Below are positions 12,952 through 21,006 of a DNA stretch of 31,458 bases, one piece after another; positions within the stretch are counted from its first letter, which is position 1, and every line of letters begins with the position of its first letter. Made by a program: the position numbers and the translations under genes. Under the pieces are notes generated by a model. That model was not told the origin of the DNA. It ran no database searches and saw only the letters and a list, made by a program, of their open reading frames with translations. Source of the stretch: Gemmatimonadota bacterium (GTDB lineage Bacteria; Gemmatimonadota; Gemmatimonadetes; Gemmatimonadales; GWC2-71-9); the NCBI GenBank assembly GCA_003220855.1, contig QHTP01000006.1, positions 1 to 31,458 of the forward strand. Direction: 5' to 3'.

Positions 12952-14189
12952 TCAGCCCTGGAGCTTGCCCGTCAGGTAGCCGGCGAGGCGATCGGCAGCG
13001 ACGCGCTCCTGCTTCAGGGTGTCGCGATCGCGCACCGTGACGGTCCCGTCCTGCGTCGACTGGCCGTCGATCGTGATGCCGAACGGTGTGCCCGCTTCGT
13101 CCTGGCGGCGGTAGCGCCGTCCGATGGACCCGCCGTCGTCGTAGAACGCGTTGTGGGACTTGCGCAGGTCGTCGAAGATGCGGCGGGCGAGCTCCGGCAT
13201 GCCATCCTTGTTCACCAGCGGGAAGACGGCCGCTTTGAGAGGTGCCAGCGCGGGGTGGAACCGCATGACCACGCGCTTTTCGCCCTCGACGTCTTCCTCG
13301 TTGTAGGCGTCGACCATCACCACGAGGGCCGTGCGATCGGCGCCCGCCGACGTCTCCACGACGTAGGGTACGAAGCGTTCGTTCGTGGCGGGATCCAGGT
13401 ACTCGAGTTTCTTACCCGAGAATTCCTGGTGTCGCGACAGGTCGAAGTTCGTGCGGTTGTGGATGCCCTCGAATTCCTGCCAGCCAAACGGAAACTCGTA
13501 CTGATGCGCTCCTCACGCCAGAACTCGAACCATTCGAGGTCCGTGCCCGGCTTCACGAAGAACTGCATCTCCATCTGCTCGAACTCGCGCGTACGGAAGA
13601 TGAAGTTCCCGGGTGTGATCTCGTTGCGGAATGCCTTCCCGATCTGGGCGATGCCGAAGGGAATCTTCTGCCGCGCCGACTGCAGCACGTTCAGGTAATT
13701 GACGTAGATGCCCTGCGCCGTCTCGGGGCGCAGGTACACGACCGCCGCCACTTCCTCGACCGGGCCCATGAACGTCTTGAACATGAGGTTGAACATGCGC
13801 GGCGCCGTGAGCGTGCCCTTGCTCCCGCACACCGGACACTGCGCCGTCGGCTCGCCCGGAGTGCCCTTGATACGAGGGTCGTCGGCCCGAAACCGGTTCT
13901 TGCAGTGTTTGCAGTCCACCAGGGGATCGGTGAAGCCGGCCACGTGGCCCGACGCCTCCCAGACCTTGGGATGCATCAGGATCGCGGCGTCGAGCCCCTC
14001 GATGTCCTCGCGCTCGTGCACCATGGAGCGCCACCAGCGCTCCTTGATGTTTTTCTTGAGCTCGACGCCCAGCGGCCCGTAGTCCCACACGGAGCCGAGG
14101 CCGCCGTAGATCTCCGAAGACTGAAACACGAAGCCGCGTCGCTTGGCGAGCGACACCAACTTCTCCATGATGTTGTCGGTAGGGGGCAT
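12952..14189 (-). pseudogene. glyS: Glycyl-tRNA synthetase (alpha2 type), broken by an internal deletion and frameshift near 13501-13505
   Basis: GlyRS charges tRNA-Gly and is essential. The N-terminal part (14189 to about 13503, 229 codons) carries FVFQSSEIYGGLGSVWDYGPLG, a zinc-like CKHC/CPVC pair, the motif 2 region AFRNEITPGNF and EFEQMEMQFF, and then EWFEFWREERI. After that the frame is lost. A different frame from 13500 continues with YEFPFGWQEFEGIHNRT, SGKKLEYLD, the motif 3 region ETSAGADRT and the anticodon-binding domain with SIGRRYRRQDEAGTPFGITID, ending at 12952. The conserved stretch normally between these parts, including the LAHYA region, is absent. By comparison with a remembered Thermus sequence about 34 residues are missing. 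A loss of 100 nt would account for both gap and frame. Both halves look otherwise well conserved, so a very recent lesion or an assembly error is more likely than old decay. Confidence 0.85.
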
Positions 14190-14213
14190 AGAGGCCGGAA
14201 GATAGACGCGCCG

Positions 14214-15296
14214 CTAGGCGGCAGGCAACCCGAACGCCTGGCGCACCGCGCGCTCCGCGAGCACCGTCAGCCCGCGGGCGTCGAGCACCTTCCCCTCGCC
14301 GTCGAGCGCGTGCAGACCGATCAGTCCTTCGACCCGGCCCGCGATCACCGCCACTTTTTTCTTGGCAGCCTGCGCACGCCGCACTACTTCGCCCGACGCC
14401 TTACCCACGAGCGACGTGCGGTCGAAGGACCCTTCACCCGTGATCACCAGCTGCGCGTTGGCGAGCGCGGCGTCGAACCCCACGCGCGACAGCACCCACT
14501 CCGCTCCGGCTATGAGCTGCGCCTTGGCGAAGAACGCGAGTCCGGCGCCAAGCCCCCCCGCCGCGCCGCCTCCAGGGACCGTCGCGAGCTCGGCGCGGCC
14601 GTGGCGGGCCATCAGGTCGCCCAGGCGCTCGAGACCGCGGGACAGCAGCTTCACGCCCTCGACTCCCGCCCCCTTCTGCGGGGCGAACAGCGGCGCCGCC
14701 CCCTGTGGTCCGACCAGCGCCGTCGTCACATCGGCCAGGGCGACGACCCGGGCTTCGAGCGCCCAGCCCCCGTCGAGCACCGCGAGCTGGACCAGCGAGC
14801 CTCCGCCCTCGGGAAGAGCCGTGCCGGACGCATCCCGCAGCGACCACCCCAACCCCCGGGCCGCGCCCGTCCCGCCATCCACTGTCGCCGATCCGCCGAG
14901 CCCCACCACCACGGTCCGGGCACCGCGCTCGACGGCTTCCCACACCATCTCACCCACCCCTCGCGTGGTGGCCCGCAACGGATCCAGTTGATCCGGCTCG
15001 AGCAGCGCGATGCCGCAGGCCGTGGCGCTCTCGAAGATCGCGGTCTCCGCGTCGATCCAGCCGAGCTCGCCCGACACCGGTTCACCTAGGGGGCCCGTGA
15101 CCCTGAGGTGCTCCCGCAGCGACCCGGGTGGCAGCACTGCATCAAGCAACCCGTCACCGCCATCGGAGATCGGGCATTGCAGCACGGCGGCGCTGGGCAC
15201 AGCGCGACGCGCACCCGCGGAGATCGCTTCGGCGACCTGCCGGGGCCCCAGCGTGCCCTTGAACGCCGCCGGGGCGACGAGAATTACATCAGACAT
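14214..15296 (-). CDS. Glycerate 2-kinase (GarK/GlxK family)
   Basis: The enzyme phosphorylates D-glycerate to 2-phosphoglycerate, feeding glyoxylate, hydroxypyruvate or tartronate-derived carbon into glycolysis. The 360-residue product matches the family: VLVAPAAFKGTL-like N-terminus (ILVAPAAFKGTL), CPISDGGDGLLDA, FESATACGIALL, GLGGSATVDGGTGAARGLG, GPQGAAPLFAPQKGA, PGGGAAGGLGAGLAF and ITGEGSFDRTSLVGKASGEV. The ATG at 15294-15296 directly precedes the first conserved strand, and no clear ribosome-binding site is visible. It is followed 24 bp later by glyS. No glyoxylate-pathway gene lies nearby, so the source of glycerate is not shown by context. Confidence 0.93.
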   Translation of the reverse strand: MSDVILVAPAAFKGTLGPRQVAEAISAGARRAVPSAAVLQCPISDGGDGLLDAVLPPGSLREHLRVTGPLGEPVSGELGWIDAETAIFESATACGIALLEPDQLDPLRATTRGVGEMVWEAVERGARTVVVGLGGSATVDGGTGAARGLGWSLRDASGTALPEGGGSLVQLAVLDGGWALEARVVALADVTTALVGPQGAAPLFAPQKGAGVEGVKLLSRGLERLGDLMARHGRAELATVPGGGAAGGLGAGLAFFAKAQLIAGAEWVLSRVGFDAALANAQLVITGEGSFDRTSLVGKASGEVVRRAQAAKKKVAVIAGRVEGLIGLHALDGEGKVLDARGLTVLAERAVRQAFGLPAA

Positions 15297-15470
15297 ATTG
15301 CATTACGCATTGAATAGTGCATTATGCGGCACGTATCGGTGGAGTTGATGCATGCATCTCCTGCCGTGATCGCAATCGCAGTCAAGGCACTCTTCTTGCT
15401 TCTGACGCCAAGGCAGACGGCTTCGTCTCGCTCGCATCGGGTTCTAGGGCGCACGATGTCGAGCAGGCGA
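15297..15470. other. 174-bp intergenic region upstream of the glycerate kinase gene
   Basis: This AT-richer gap separates the glycerate kinase start from the ypdA-like stop. Next to the kinase start it contains two similar decamers, TGCATTACGC (15299-15308) and TGCATTATGC (15318-15327). The self-complementary ATGCATGCAT lies at 15349-15358. It should carry the promoter for the kinase-glyS-receiver unit, but no clear -35/-10 pair stands out. I see no gene in it. Confidence 0.4.
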
Positions 15471-16469
15471 TCACCCCCCAGGGGCAACTCTGGGGGGTTC
15501 GCTTTTTACGTGGTCGCAAATCCGGCCGCCGTGCTCCCGGCCGTTCTCGATGAAGACCTTGTTGGCCTCGAACCCGGAGGAGAGAACGCCCGCGATGTAG
15601 ACGCCGGGAACGTTGGTCTCCATGGTGGCGGGGTCGTGTCGGGGCACGCCCGTGGTCTCGTCGACCGCCACGCCGAGCGAGCGCAGCAGGCTCAAATCAG
15701 CGCGGTAGCCCGTGAGTGCCAGCACGAAGTCCGCCGGCACCGTCTCCCGGTCGCCGTCCGGCTCACGGCGCACCACGACGTGGGAGCGCGCGATCTCGGT
15801 CACGCGGCTGCACCAGCGCACGGCCACGCGGCCCTCCTTGAGGCGGTTGGTGATGTCGGGCAAGACCCATGGTTTCACGCCGCGGTCGAAGTCGCCCAGG
15901 AAGTGCACCATCGTGACCCGCGCGTTCACGCGGCTGAGCTCGAGCGCGGCCTCGACGGCGCTATTGCCCCCGCCCACGACCACCACGCGCTGCTGCCAGT
16001 ATGGGTGTGGCTCGACGAAGAAGTGCGACACGTGCGGCAGGTCTTCACCGGGGACGCCGAGCAGGTTGGGCGACTCGAAATACCCGGTCGCGCACACCAC
16101 GTGGCGGCTGCGGATCGTCTCCGGGTCCGCGGCGCCCGGGTGGCGTGCCACGAGCTCGAACCCCTCGGGCGTACGCTGCACGCGCACGACCTCGTGATAC
16201 TGGCGCACGTCCAGCTCGAAGTGCTCCGCCACCCGCCGGTAATACGCCAACGCTTCGCGCCGCGTGGGCTTGTCGCCGGCGCTGACGAACGGGACCCCGA
16301 TCTCAAGTTTTTCGGGCGTGGAAAAGAACGTCATGTACAGCGGATAGCGTTGCAGGCTGGATACGACGGGCCCCTTGTCGAAGAGCGAGCAGGCGAGGTG
16401 CGCGCGCTTGGCAGCCACGCCCACGGCGAGCCCGCAGGGCCCCGCACCGATTACCGCAAGATCGAGCAT
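15471..16469 (-). CDS. ypdA: YpdA-type FAD/NAD(P) flavoprotein (putative bacillithiol disulfide reductase)
   Basis: YpdA proteins are thioredoxin-reductase-like flavoproteins linked to recycling of oxidised bacillithiol, the low-molecular-weight thiol of Bacillus, Deinococcus and others. From the ATG at 16467-16469 the product has 332 residues. It has an FAD loop GAGPCGLAVG, the signature PLYMTFFSTPEKLEIG, a second nucleotide loop VVVVGGGNSAVEAALEL, CATGYFESPNLLGVPGED, and a C-terminal YIAGVLSSGFEANKVFIENGREHG. The CxxC of thioredoxin reductase is absent, as expected for this family. A TTG one codon upstream is an alternative start. It follows purA by 13 bp on the same strand and is probably co-transcribed with it. 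Bacillithiol use by this organism is inferred from this gene alone. Confidence 0.87.
   Translation of the reverse strand: MLDLAVIGAGPCGLAVGVAAKRAHLACSLFDKGPVVSSLQRYPLYMTFFSTPEKLEIGVPFVSAGDKPTRREALAYYRRVAEHFELDVRQYHEVVRVQRTPEGFELVARHPGAADPETIRSRHVVCATGYFESPNLLGVPGEDLPHVSHFFVEPHPYWQQRVVVVGGGNSAVEAALELSRVNARVTMVHFLGDFDRGVKPWVLPDITNRLKEGRVAVRWCSRVTEIARSHVVVRREPDGDRETVPADFVLALTGYRADLSLLRSLGVAVDETTGVPRHDPATMETNVPGVYIAGVLSSGFEANKVFIENGREHGGRICDHVKSEPPRVAPGG
15473..15506 (+). terminator. Intrinsic-terminator-like hairpin reading on the plus strand, within the 3' end of the ypdA-like gene
   Basis: ACCCCCCAG (15473-15481) pairs with CTGGGGGGT (15490-15498) across an 8-nt loop. TCGCTTTTT follows on the plus strand, ending at 15506. 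The orientation would end a plus-strand transcript coming from the 15297-15470 gap, where no gene is seen. On the minus strand the hairpin overlaps the ypdA-like stop codon and lacks a T-run, but it could still help end that transcript. Confidence 0.4.
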
Positions 16470-16482
16470 CAACGGGACAGTG

Positions 16483-17763
16483 TCACGTCACTTCGATGAT
16501 TTGGTCGCGGTGCGTACCCACGCTGACGTAGCGAATCGGGGCATGGGCCAGGTCCTGGAGCCGATCCAGGTAGGCCCGCGCGGCGGGCGGCAGGTCCGCC
16601 AGCCGTCGCACCATGCTCAAGGATCGCTGCCAGCCTGGCAGCGACTCGTAGACCGGCTCGACCCGTCCGAGCCGCTCCACTTCGGCCGGCATCGAATCGA
16701 GCGCTTCCCCGTCGAGACGGTAGCCCACGCACACGGGGATTTCTGAGAACGAGTCGAGCACATCCAGCTTGGTCACCGCGAGGCCCGTGAGCCCATTGAC
16801 CCGCACGGCGTAGCGTACGACCACCGCGTCGAACCAGCCGCAGCGCCGTGGGCGTCCCGTCGTGGCGCCGAACTCGTCACCCAGCTCCCGGATCTTCTCC
16901 CCGAGCGGCGGAGCGGCCTCGGTGGGCAGGGGTCCGTTGCCCACGCGTGTCGTGTATGCCTTCACCACGCCCAGCACCGCGTCGATGGCCGTGGGTCCGA
17001 TCCCGGCACCAACCGCGGCGCCCCCGGCGGTCGTGTTGGAGGACGTGACGTACGGGTACGTGCCGTGGTCGACGTCGAGCAGGGCTCCCTGAGCGCCCTC
17101 GAGCAGCACCGACTCCCCGCGCTGCAACGCTTCCCACACGACGCGTCCCACGTCGACGGCGAGCGGCAGCAGGCGCGGCGCCAGTCGCTCGAGCAGCTGC
17201 ACGTGCTCCGCGGCGTCGGCCCGCTCGGGCGAGCCCAGTACCTCGAGGAACTGGTTCGCCGCCTGCACCCGCGCGCACACGAGCTCCCGCGCGCGCCCGG
17301 GATTTCGCAGGTCGCCCACCCGGATGCCCCGCCGCCCGTACTTGTCCTCGTAGGTGGGTCCGATGCCGCGCCCGGTGGTGCCTATCTTCTCACTGGCTTC
17401 GCGGGCTCGGTCGAGCAGCTTGTGAAAGGGGAGCGTCAGGTGCGCGCGCTCCGACACATACAGCTTGTGCTCGGTCCGCACGCCGCGCTCGCTCAATGCG
17501 TCGAGCTCCGTGAACAGCGTCTCTGGATCGAGCACGACGCCGTTGCCGACCAGGCAGATCGCTCCCTGGATTATCCCTGAGGGAATCTGGTGGAGCACGA
17601 ACGCCCCGGCAGCGGTGTGCACGGTGTGCCCGGCGTTGGCGCCGCCCTGGTAGCGCACCACCAGGTCGGCACGCTCGGCGAGCACGTCGACGATCTTGCC
17701 TTTCCCCTCGTCGCCCCACTGGGCGCCGACCACGACCACGCAGTGCGTCTTGGGTCCGAACAT
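16483..17763 (-). CDS. purA: Adenylosuccinate synthetase
   Basis: PurA joins IMP and aspartate using GTP, the committed step to AMP. The 426-residue product is of normal length and contains GAQWGDEGKGK (P-loop), GANAGHTV, TGRGIGPTYEDKYGRRGIR, LLEGAQGALLDVDHGTYPYVTSSN and TTGRPRRCGWFDAV. I place the start at the ATG 17761-17763. The in-frame ATG at 17790 would put the codons inside a strong terminator hairpin (17778-17800) and add nine residues not seen in the family. A promoter-like pair at 17818-17846 implies a leader of roughly 50 nt containing that hairpin, so expression may be attenuated. The ypdA-like gene follows by 13 bp. Confidence 0.97.
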   Translation of the reverse strand: MFGPKTHCVVVVGAQWGDEGKGKIVDVLAERADLVVRYQGGANAGHTVHTAAGAFVLHQIPSGIIQGAICLVGNGVVLDPETLFTELDALSERGVRTEHKLYVSERAHLTLPFHKLLDRAREASEKIGTTGRGIGPTYEDKYGRRGIRVGDLRNPGRARELVCARVQAANQFLEVLGSPERADAAEHVQLLERLAPRLLPLAVDVGRVVWEALQRGESVLLEGAQGALLDVDHGTYPYVTSSNTTAGGAAVGAGIGPTAIDAVLGVVKAYTTRVGNGPLPTEAAPPLGEKIRELGDEFGATTGRPRRCGWFDAVVVRYAVRVNGLTGLAVTKLDVLDSFSEIPVCVGYRLDGEALDSMPAEVERLGRVEPVYESLPGWQRSLSMVRRLADLPPAARAYLDRLQDLAHAPIRYVSVGTHRDQIIEVT

Positions 17764-17774
17764 GGCTCCCCAGC

Positions 17775-17800
17775 AAAAACGCCCCGACACGCGGGGCGTT
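17775..17800 (-). terminator. Intrinsic terminator in the purA leader (candidate attenuator)
   Basis: On the minus strand AACGCCCCG and CGGGGCGTT pair over a 5-nt loop (17800-17778), followed by a run of five T (17779-17775, sharing the last stem bases). It ends 11 nt before the purA ATG. It has every hallmark of a Rho-independent terminator. Its place downstream of a promoter-like pair and upstream of purA argues for a leader element rather than the end of the aldolase gene 88 bp earlier. Confidence 0.75.
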
Positions 17801-17817
17801 GCAGTATCCTCCGTGGG

Positions 17818-17846
17818 AAGCTAGACCAGCGGGCAAGTGGCGTCAA
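17818..17846 (-). promoter_or_regulatory. Candidate promoter for purA
   Basis: On the minus strand TTGACG (17846-17841) and TAGCTT (17823-17818) are separated by exactly 17 nt. This puts transcription start near 17811, about 48 nt before the purA ATG. The -35 match is good (5 of 6) and the -10 match is weak. GGAGG follows the -10 region closely but is not near a start codon. Confidence 0.45.
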
Positions 17847-17856
17847 CGCACCCGTT

Positions 17857-17874
17857 CCCACCCCGACGGGTGGG
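17857..17874 (-). terminator. Hairpin after the aldolase-dehydrogenase gene
   Basis: CCCACCC (17857-17863) and GGGTGGG (17868-17874) form a 7-bp GC-rich stem with a 4-nt loop, 13 bp past the stop of the aldolase/dehydrogenase gene. It lacks a T-run. If it ends that transcript, the stronger hairpin at 17778-17800 is free to act on purA. Confidence 0.4.
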
Positions 17875-17887
17875 CCCATCTCCGGCG

Positions 17888-19966
17888 TCAGCGGGGAAAG
17901 GCCTCCGGAAGACCGCCGTCGACGGTAAGGATGTCCCCGGTGGTGAAGCGGAATCGCTCACTCGCTAGCAACACGGCGAGGTCCGCCACCGCTTCGGCCG
18001 GGATGAGCGAAACGCCCATGAGGGTGCGGCGGCGGTATGCCTCCAGCTGCGTTTCCACGGAGACCCCGCCGCTGGCAGCCCGCTCCTCGACGAACCGCCG
18101 GAACAGCGGCGTCTCGACTTGGTCGGCGTTGATGGCGTTCACCCGAATGCGGTCGCCGCCCAACTCGACGGCGGCGACGCGCAGCGCCTGCAACAGGGCG
18201 GCCTTGCTCCCGCCGTACGCCACAGCCTGCCGCCCGGGCACGAGCGCGGCCTTCGACACCGACGCAACGATCGAGCCGCCCGATCGCTGACGTTGCATCA
18301 CGGCCGCCGCGGCGCCCATGGCCAGGACGGCGCCGAGGTAGTGCACGTCGAGCTGTCGCTGGAGATCCTCGCGCCGGATGTCCGTCAGTCCCGCGAACCG
18401 GGGAGCCAGGCCCGCCGTGTAGAAGAGGCAATCGAGCCCGCCGAACTCAAGGACGGTGCGGCGGACCAAGTGAGCGACACTCGCGTCATCCCGGACGTCC
18501 ACGGGGACGGCGACGGCGCGACCCGGGTGAGCCGCTCCGACCTCCGTCGCCACCGTCTCCGCGGCCGCCTGGTCGAGATCCGCGACCACGACGTGCGCGC
18601 CTTCCTCGGCGAACCGCCGAACGGCGGCCCTTCCGATGCCGCTCCCGGCGCCAATCACCAGGGCGACGTGACGGGGGACGAGGAGCGACGCGCGTTCTCG
18701 CGCATCCTGCTCCTCGGTCTTGCGCCGCTCCAGAGGCCAGTGCTCGAACGCGAACACCTCCGGCTCGGGAATGAACTGGAAAGCGTCGATCGCCTCGGCG
18801 TTCGCGATCGTCTCGAGCACGGCCCGGTAGCACAGATTGGCCGTCACCGCGCCCCGCTTGTCCCGGAACGCCGTGATCATCCCCAGCCCCGGCGCGAGCA
18901 GGACCTTGGCCCAGTCGTCGAGCGGCCGCTCCCCTCGGGCAGCATAGCGCCGGTGGTACTCCTCGTATTCTTGCCGCTGCTGCGCGATCTGGGTGCGGGC
19001 CGCGTCGGCTATGCGGTCCGGCGGCGCGGACGGATCCACGTCGAGCCAGAGAGGAAGGCGGCCGGCGCGCAGGATGTGCTCCGGCGTGGCCATCCCGCGG
19101 CGGACCACCGATGGCAGTCGCTCCCCCCCGAGGGCGGTCAAGATCTCGTCGGCGTCGTCGAAATGGAGGATCACCCGACCCCCCGCGGACGGCCCGAGCG
19201 CGCCGCGCACGATCGGCAGCACGAGTTCCGCGCAACGCCGGCGGACCTCCGCCGTCGCGATCGAGCGGGGTGTCGCCAGCACCGCTCGACCGCGCCGGCT
19301 CCGCTCGAGGTACTCCTCGATGTGGTTCACGACGCGCACGAGGCGCGCGTAGCACTCCGCCGGATCCGCTCCCCATACAACCAGGCCGTGATGCGCCAGC
19401 GCGAGGCCCGTGGCCCGCGGTGAAATGCCGTCCACCATGCCATTCACCATCTGGGCCAACGGGAACCCCGGGCGCACGTACGGAACGTAGAGGATCTCTT
19501 CGTGAAACAGCTCGGCGACGAGGCGCTCCGCCGTCGCGTCGCTCAAGTTCGTAAGGCTCATCGTGGCGACGTCGTGCGTGTGCGCGATGACCCGATGGGG
19601 AAGCAGCGAGTGCAGCGGCGTCTCGACACTAGGCTCTGGCCCGCCGGACTGCAGCATGCAGCTCGCCATGAACCGCATCATTTCGACGTCGCTCATCACC
19701 GCGACGTCCCGCAGCGCAGCCAGCCGCGGAAGCGACAGGTGTGCGAACCCGTCGCGCCCGATCGTGCGTAAGTCGGTACCGCTGCCTTTCACCAGCAAGG
19801 CGTCACCGAGCTTGATCGACGTGTTCCCGCCGCCCGGTTGCACAAGGCGTGGTTCCCGCCCGATGAGACGGGAGAGGTAGACGAGCTGGTCGAGCTCGTC
19901 GGCGCCCGGTGCAGGGCCGTCAGCCCAACGCTCGTCGACCCGCGGGGATACGACGTGACGGGTCAT
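17888..19966 (-). CDS. Bifunctional class II aldolase / short-chain dehydrogenase (rhamnulose-1-phosphate aldolase type)
   Basis: Fusions of this kind act in catabolism of rhamnose or related sugars, where the aldolase splits a sugar (phosphate) and the dehydrogenase oxidises the aldehyde. From the ATG at 19964-19966 the product has 692 residues, the usual length. Residues about 25-420 are the aldolase, with LVQPGGGNTSIK, VKGSGTDL, the zinc histidines HTHD (His129, His131) and LAHHGLVVWG (His192, His193). Residues about 432-692 are the dehydrogenase, with the glycine motif GAGSGIG and the active site YGGSK. Extending the start to 20053 would overlap the upstream gene in a non-family sequence, so I reject it. 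No rhamnose isomerase, kinase or transporter is nearby, so the true sugar is open. Confidence 0.9.
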   Translation of the reverse strand: MTRHVVSPRVDERWADGPAPGADELDQLVYLSRLIGREPRLVQPGGGNTSIKLGDALLVKGSGTDLRTIGRDGFAHLSLPRLAALRDVAVMSDVEMMRFMASCMLQSGGPEPSVETPLHSLLPHRVIAHTHDVATMSLTNLSDATAERLVAELFHEEILYVPYVRPGFPLAQMVNGMVDGISPRATGLALAHHGLVVWGADPAECYARLVRVVNHIEEYLERSRRGRAVLATPRSIATAEVRRRCAELVLPIVRGALGPSAGGRVILHFDDADEILTALGGERLPSVVRRGMATPEHILRAGRLPLWLDVDPSAPPDRIADAARTQIAQQRQEYEEYHRRYAARGERPLDDWAKVLLAPGLGMITAFRDKRGAVTANLCYRAVLETIANAEAIDAFQFIPEPEVFAFEHWPLERRKTEEQDARERASLLVPRHVALVIGAGSGIGRAAVRRFAEEGAHVVVADLDQAAAETVATEVGAAHPGRAVAVPVDVRDDASVAHLVRRTVLEFGGLDCLFYTAGLAPRFAGLTDIRREDLQRQLDVHYLGAVLAMGAAAAVMQRQRSGGSIVASVSKAALVPGRQAVAYGGSKAALLQALRVAAVELGGDRIRVNAINADQVETPLFRRFVEERAASGGVSVETQLEAYRRRTLMGVSLIPAEAVADLAVLLASERFRFTTGDILTVDGGLPEAFPR

Positions 19967-20010
19967 GGCCGTGTAAGATGCGCTCTCGCCGGCGACGCGC
20001 GAGCGATTCC

Positions 20011-21006
20011 TTAGCCCTCCCCGGAGACCGTGGGTAGGCGATCCGGCACGCAATCGGGCTGGCGGCGGGCCGCGATCCAGAGCCAGAGTCCCGCCGCGCT
20101 GAGGGTCGTGGCCGAGAGCTCGAGCCCGTGGTGCAGCGTGCCGATGGCGACGGCCGTCGGGAGTGGAACGCCCGCCTGGGTCAGGCCGAACGCCAGGACG
20201 CTCTCATAGACGCCGACATTTGCGATCGACACGGGAACGCTGATGCCAACGTTCAAGGCCGCCAGCGCGAGGACGAGTTGCGGGAGCGACAGCGGGAACC
20301 CCAAGGCGCTGCAGAGCACGCGCAGGGCGAGCAGCTCGGCGAACCACGCGCTCAAGCTGAAGGCGATGCTCGCGAGGAGCCTGCCGGGGTCCTTCAGGGC
20401 GGCCAGCCCCCTCACGAGCTCGCTTCGCAGCACGGTGACCCGCGCGAACCACTGGCGGCGCGCGTACCGAACGCCCAGAAGCACGGCTGCCAGCATGACT
20501 CCGGCCGCAAGCGTGACGCCCGAGCTGGGGAGTCGCGCCCGGGCGCTGGCCGCAATCAGGCTGGCGGCACCGGTGACGCTGCAGAGGAGGACCAGTGATC
20601 CGACGTCCACGACCTTGTCGGCCAGGATTGCCCCGGTCGCCTTGGGCAGGCTGAGCGGCGCCGCGCCGCGGATGCGGTTCAGCAGCACCACCTTGAGCGC
20701 GTCCCCCGCGCGCGCTGGAGCGAAGATGTTGGCCCACTCTCCCAGTGAGAAGGCGTACGCCGTGCGCGCTATGGAGAGGGCGGCGTCTCGAGGGAGAATG
20801 GCCCAGAGCCGGCAGGCCTGACACGCCAGTTGGCACAGGACGAGGAGCAGCGCGGCCCCGACCCAGGCTATGGGCACGAGAGTCAGCTCCTGCCACACCG
20901 CGCGCGCCTCGGCCTGATGTGTAAGGGACACGGCCGCCACACCGGCCAAGAGTGCGGCGGAGACAAGCATGACCCGTCTTGACGGCTTCCACACGTCTGG
21001 CTTCAC
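20011..21006 (-). CDS. LPG-synthase-TM / UPF0104 family integral membrane protein
   Basis: Proteins of this flippase-like family are multi-pass membrane proteins that often accompany glycolipid, hopanoid or lysyl-lipid synthesis genes. The 331-residue product has about eight hydrophobic segments and the characteristic SLGEWANIFAPARAGDALKVVLL (here read as SLGEWANIFAPARAGDAL plus following residues), ATGAILADKVVDVG, PVSIANVGVYESVLAFGL and AIGTLHHGLEL. The start GTG at 21004-21006 overlaps the stop of the radical SAM gene (GTGA), so the pair is translationally coupled. No aminoacyltransferase domain is attached. The lipid or other molecule handled is unknown; the radical SAM partner suggests a modified lipid or peptide. 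Confidence 0.85.
   Translation of the reverse strand: MKPDVWKPSRRVMLVSAALLAGVAAVSLTHQAEARAVWQELTLVPIAWVGAALLLVLCQLACQACRLWAILPRDAALSIARTAYAFSLGEWANIFAPARAGDALKVVLLNRIRGAAPLSLPKATGAILADKVVDVGSLVLLCSVTGAASLIAASARARLPSSGVTLAAGVMLAAVLLGVRYARRQWFARVTVLRSELVRGLAALKDPGRLLASIAFSLSAWFAELLALRVLCSALGFPLSLPQLVLALAALNVGISVPVSIANVGVYESVLAFGLTQAGVPLPTAVAIGTLHHGLELSATTLSAAGLWLWIAARRQPDCVPDRLPTVSGEG

Noticed and set aside
17764..17790. Alternative purA start at the ATG at 17790
   Set aside because: It would place the first codons within a strong terminator hairpin and add residues not typical of PurA; the ATG at 17763 precedes the conserved core directly.
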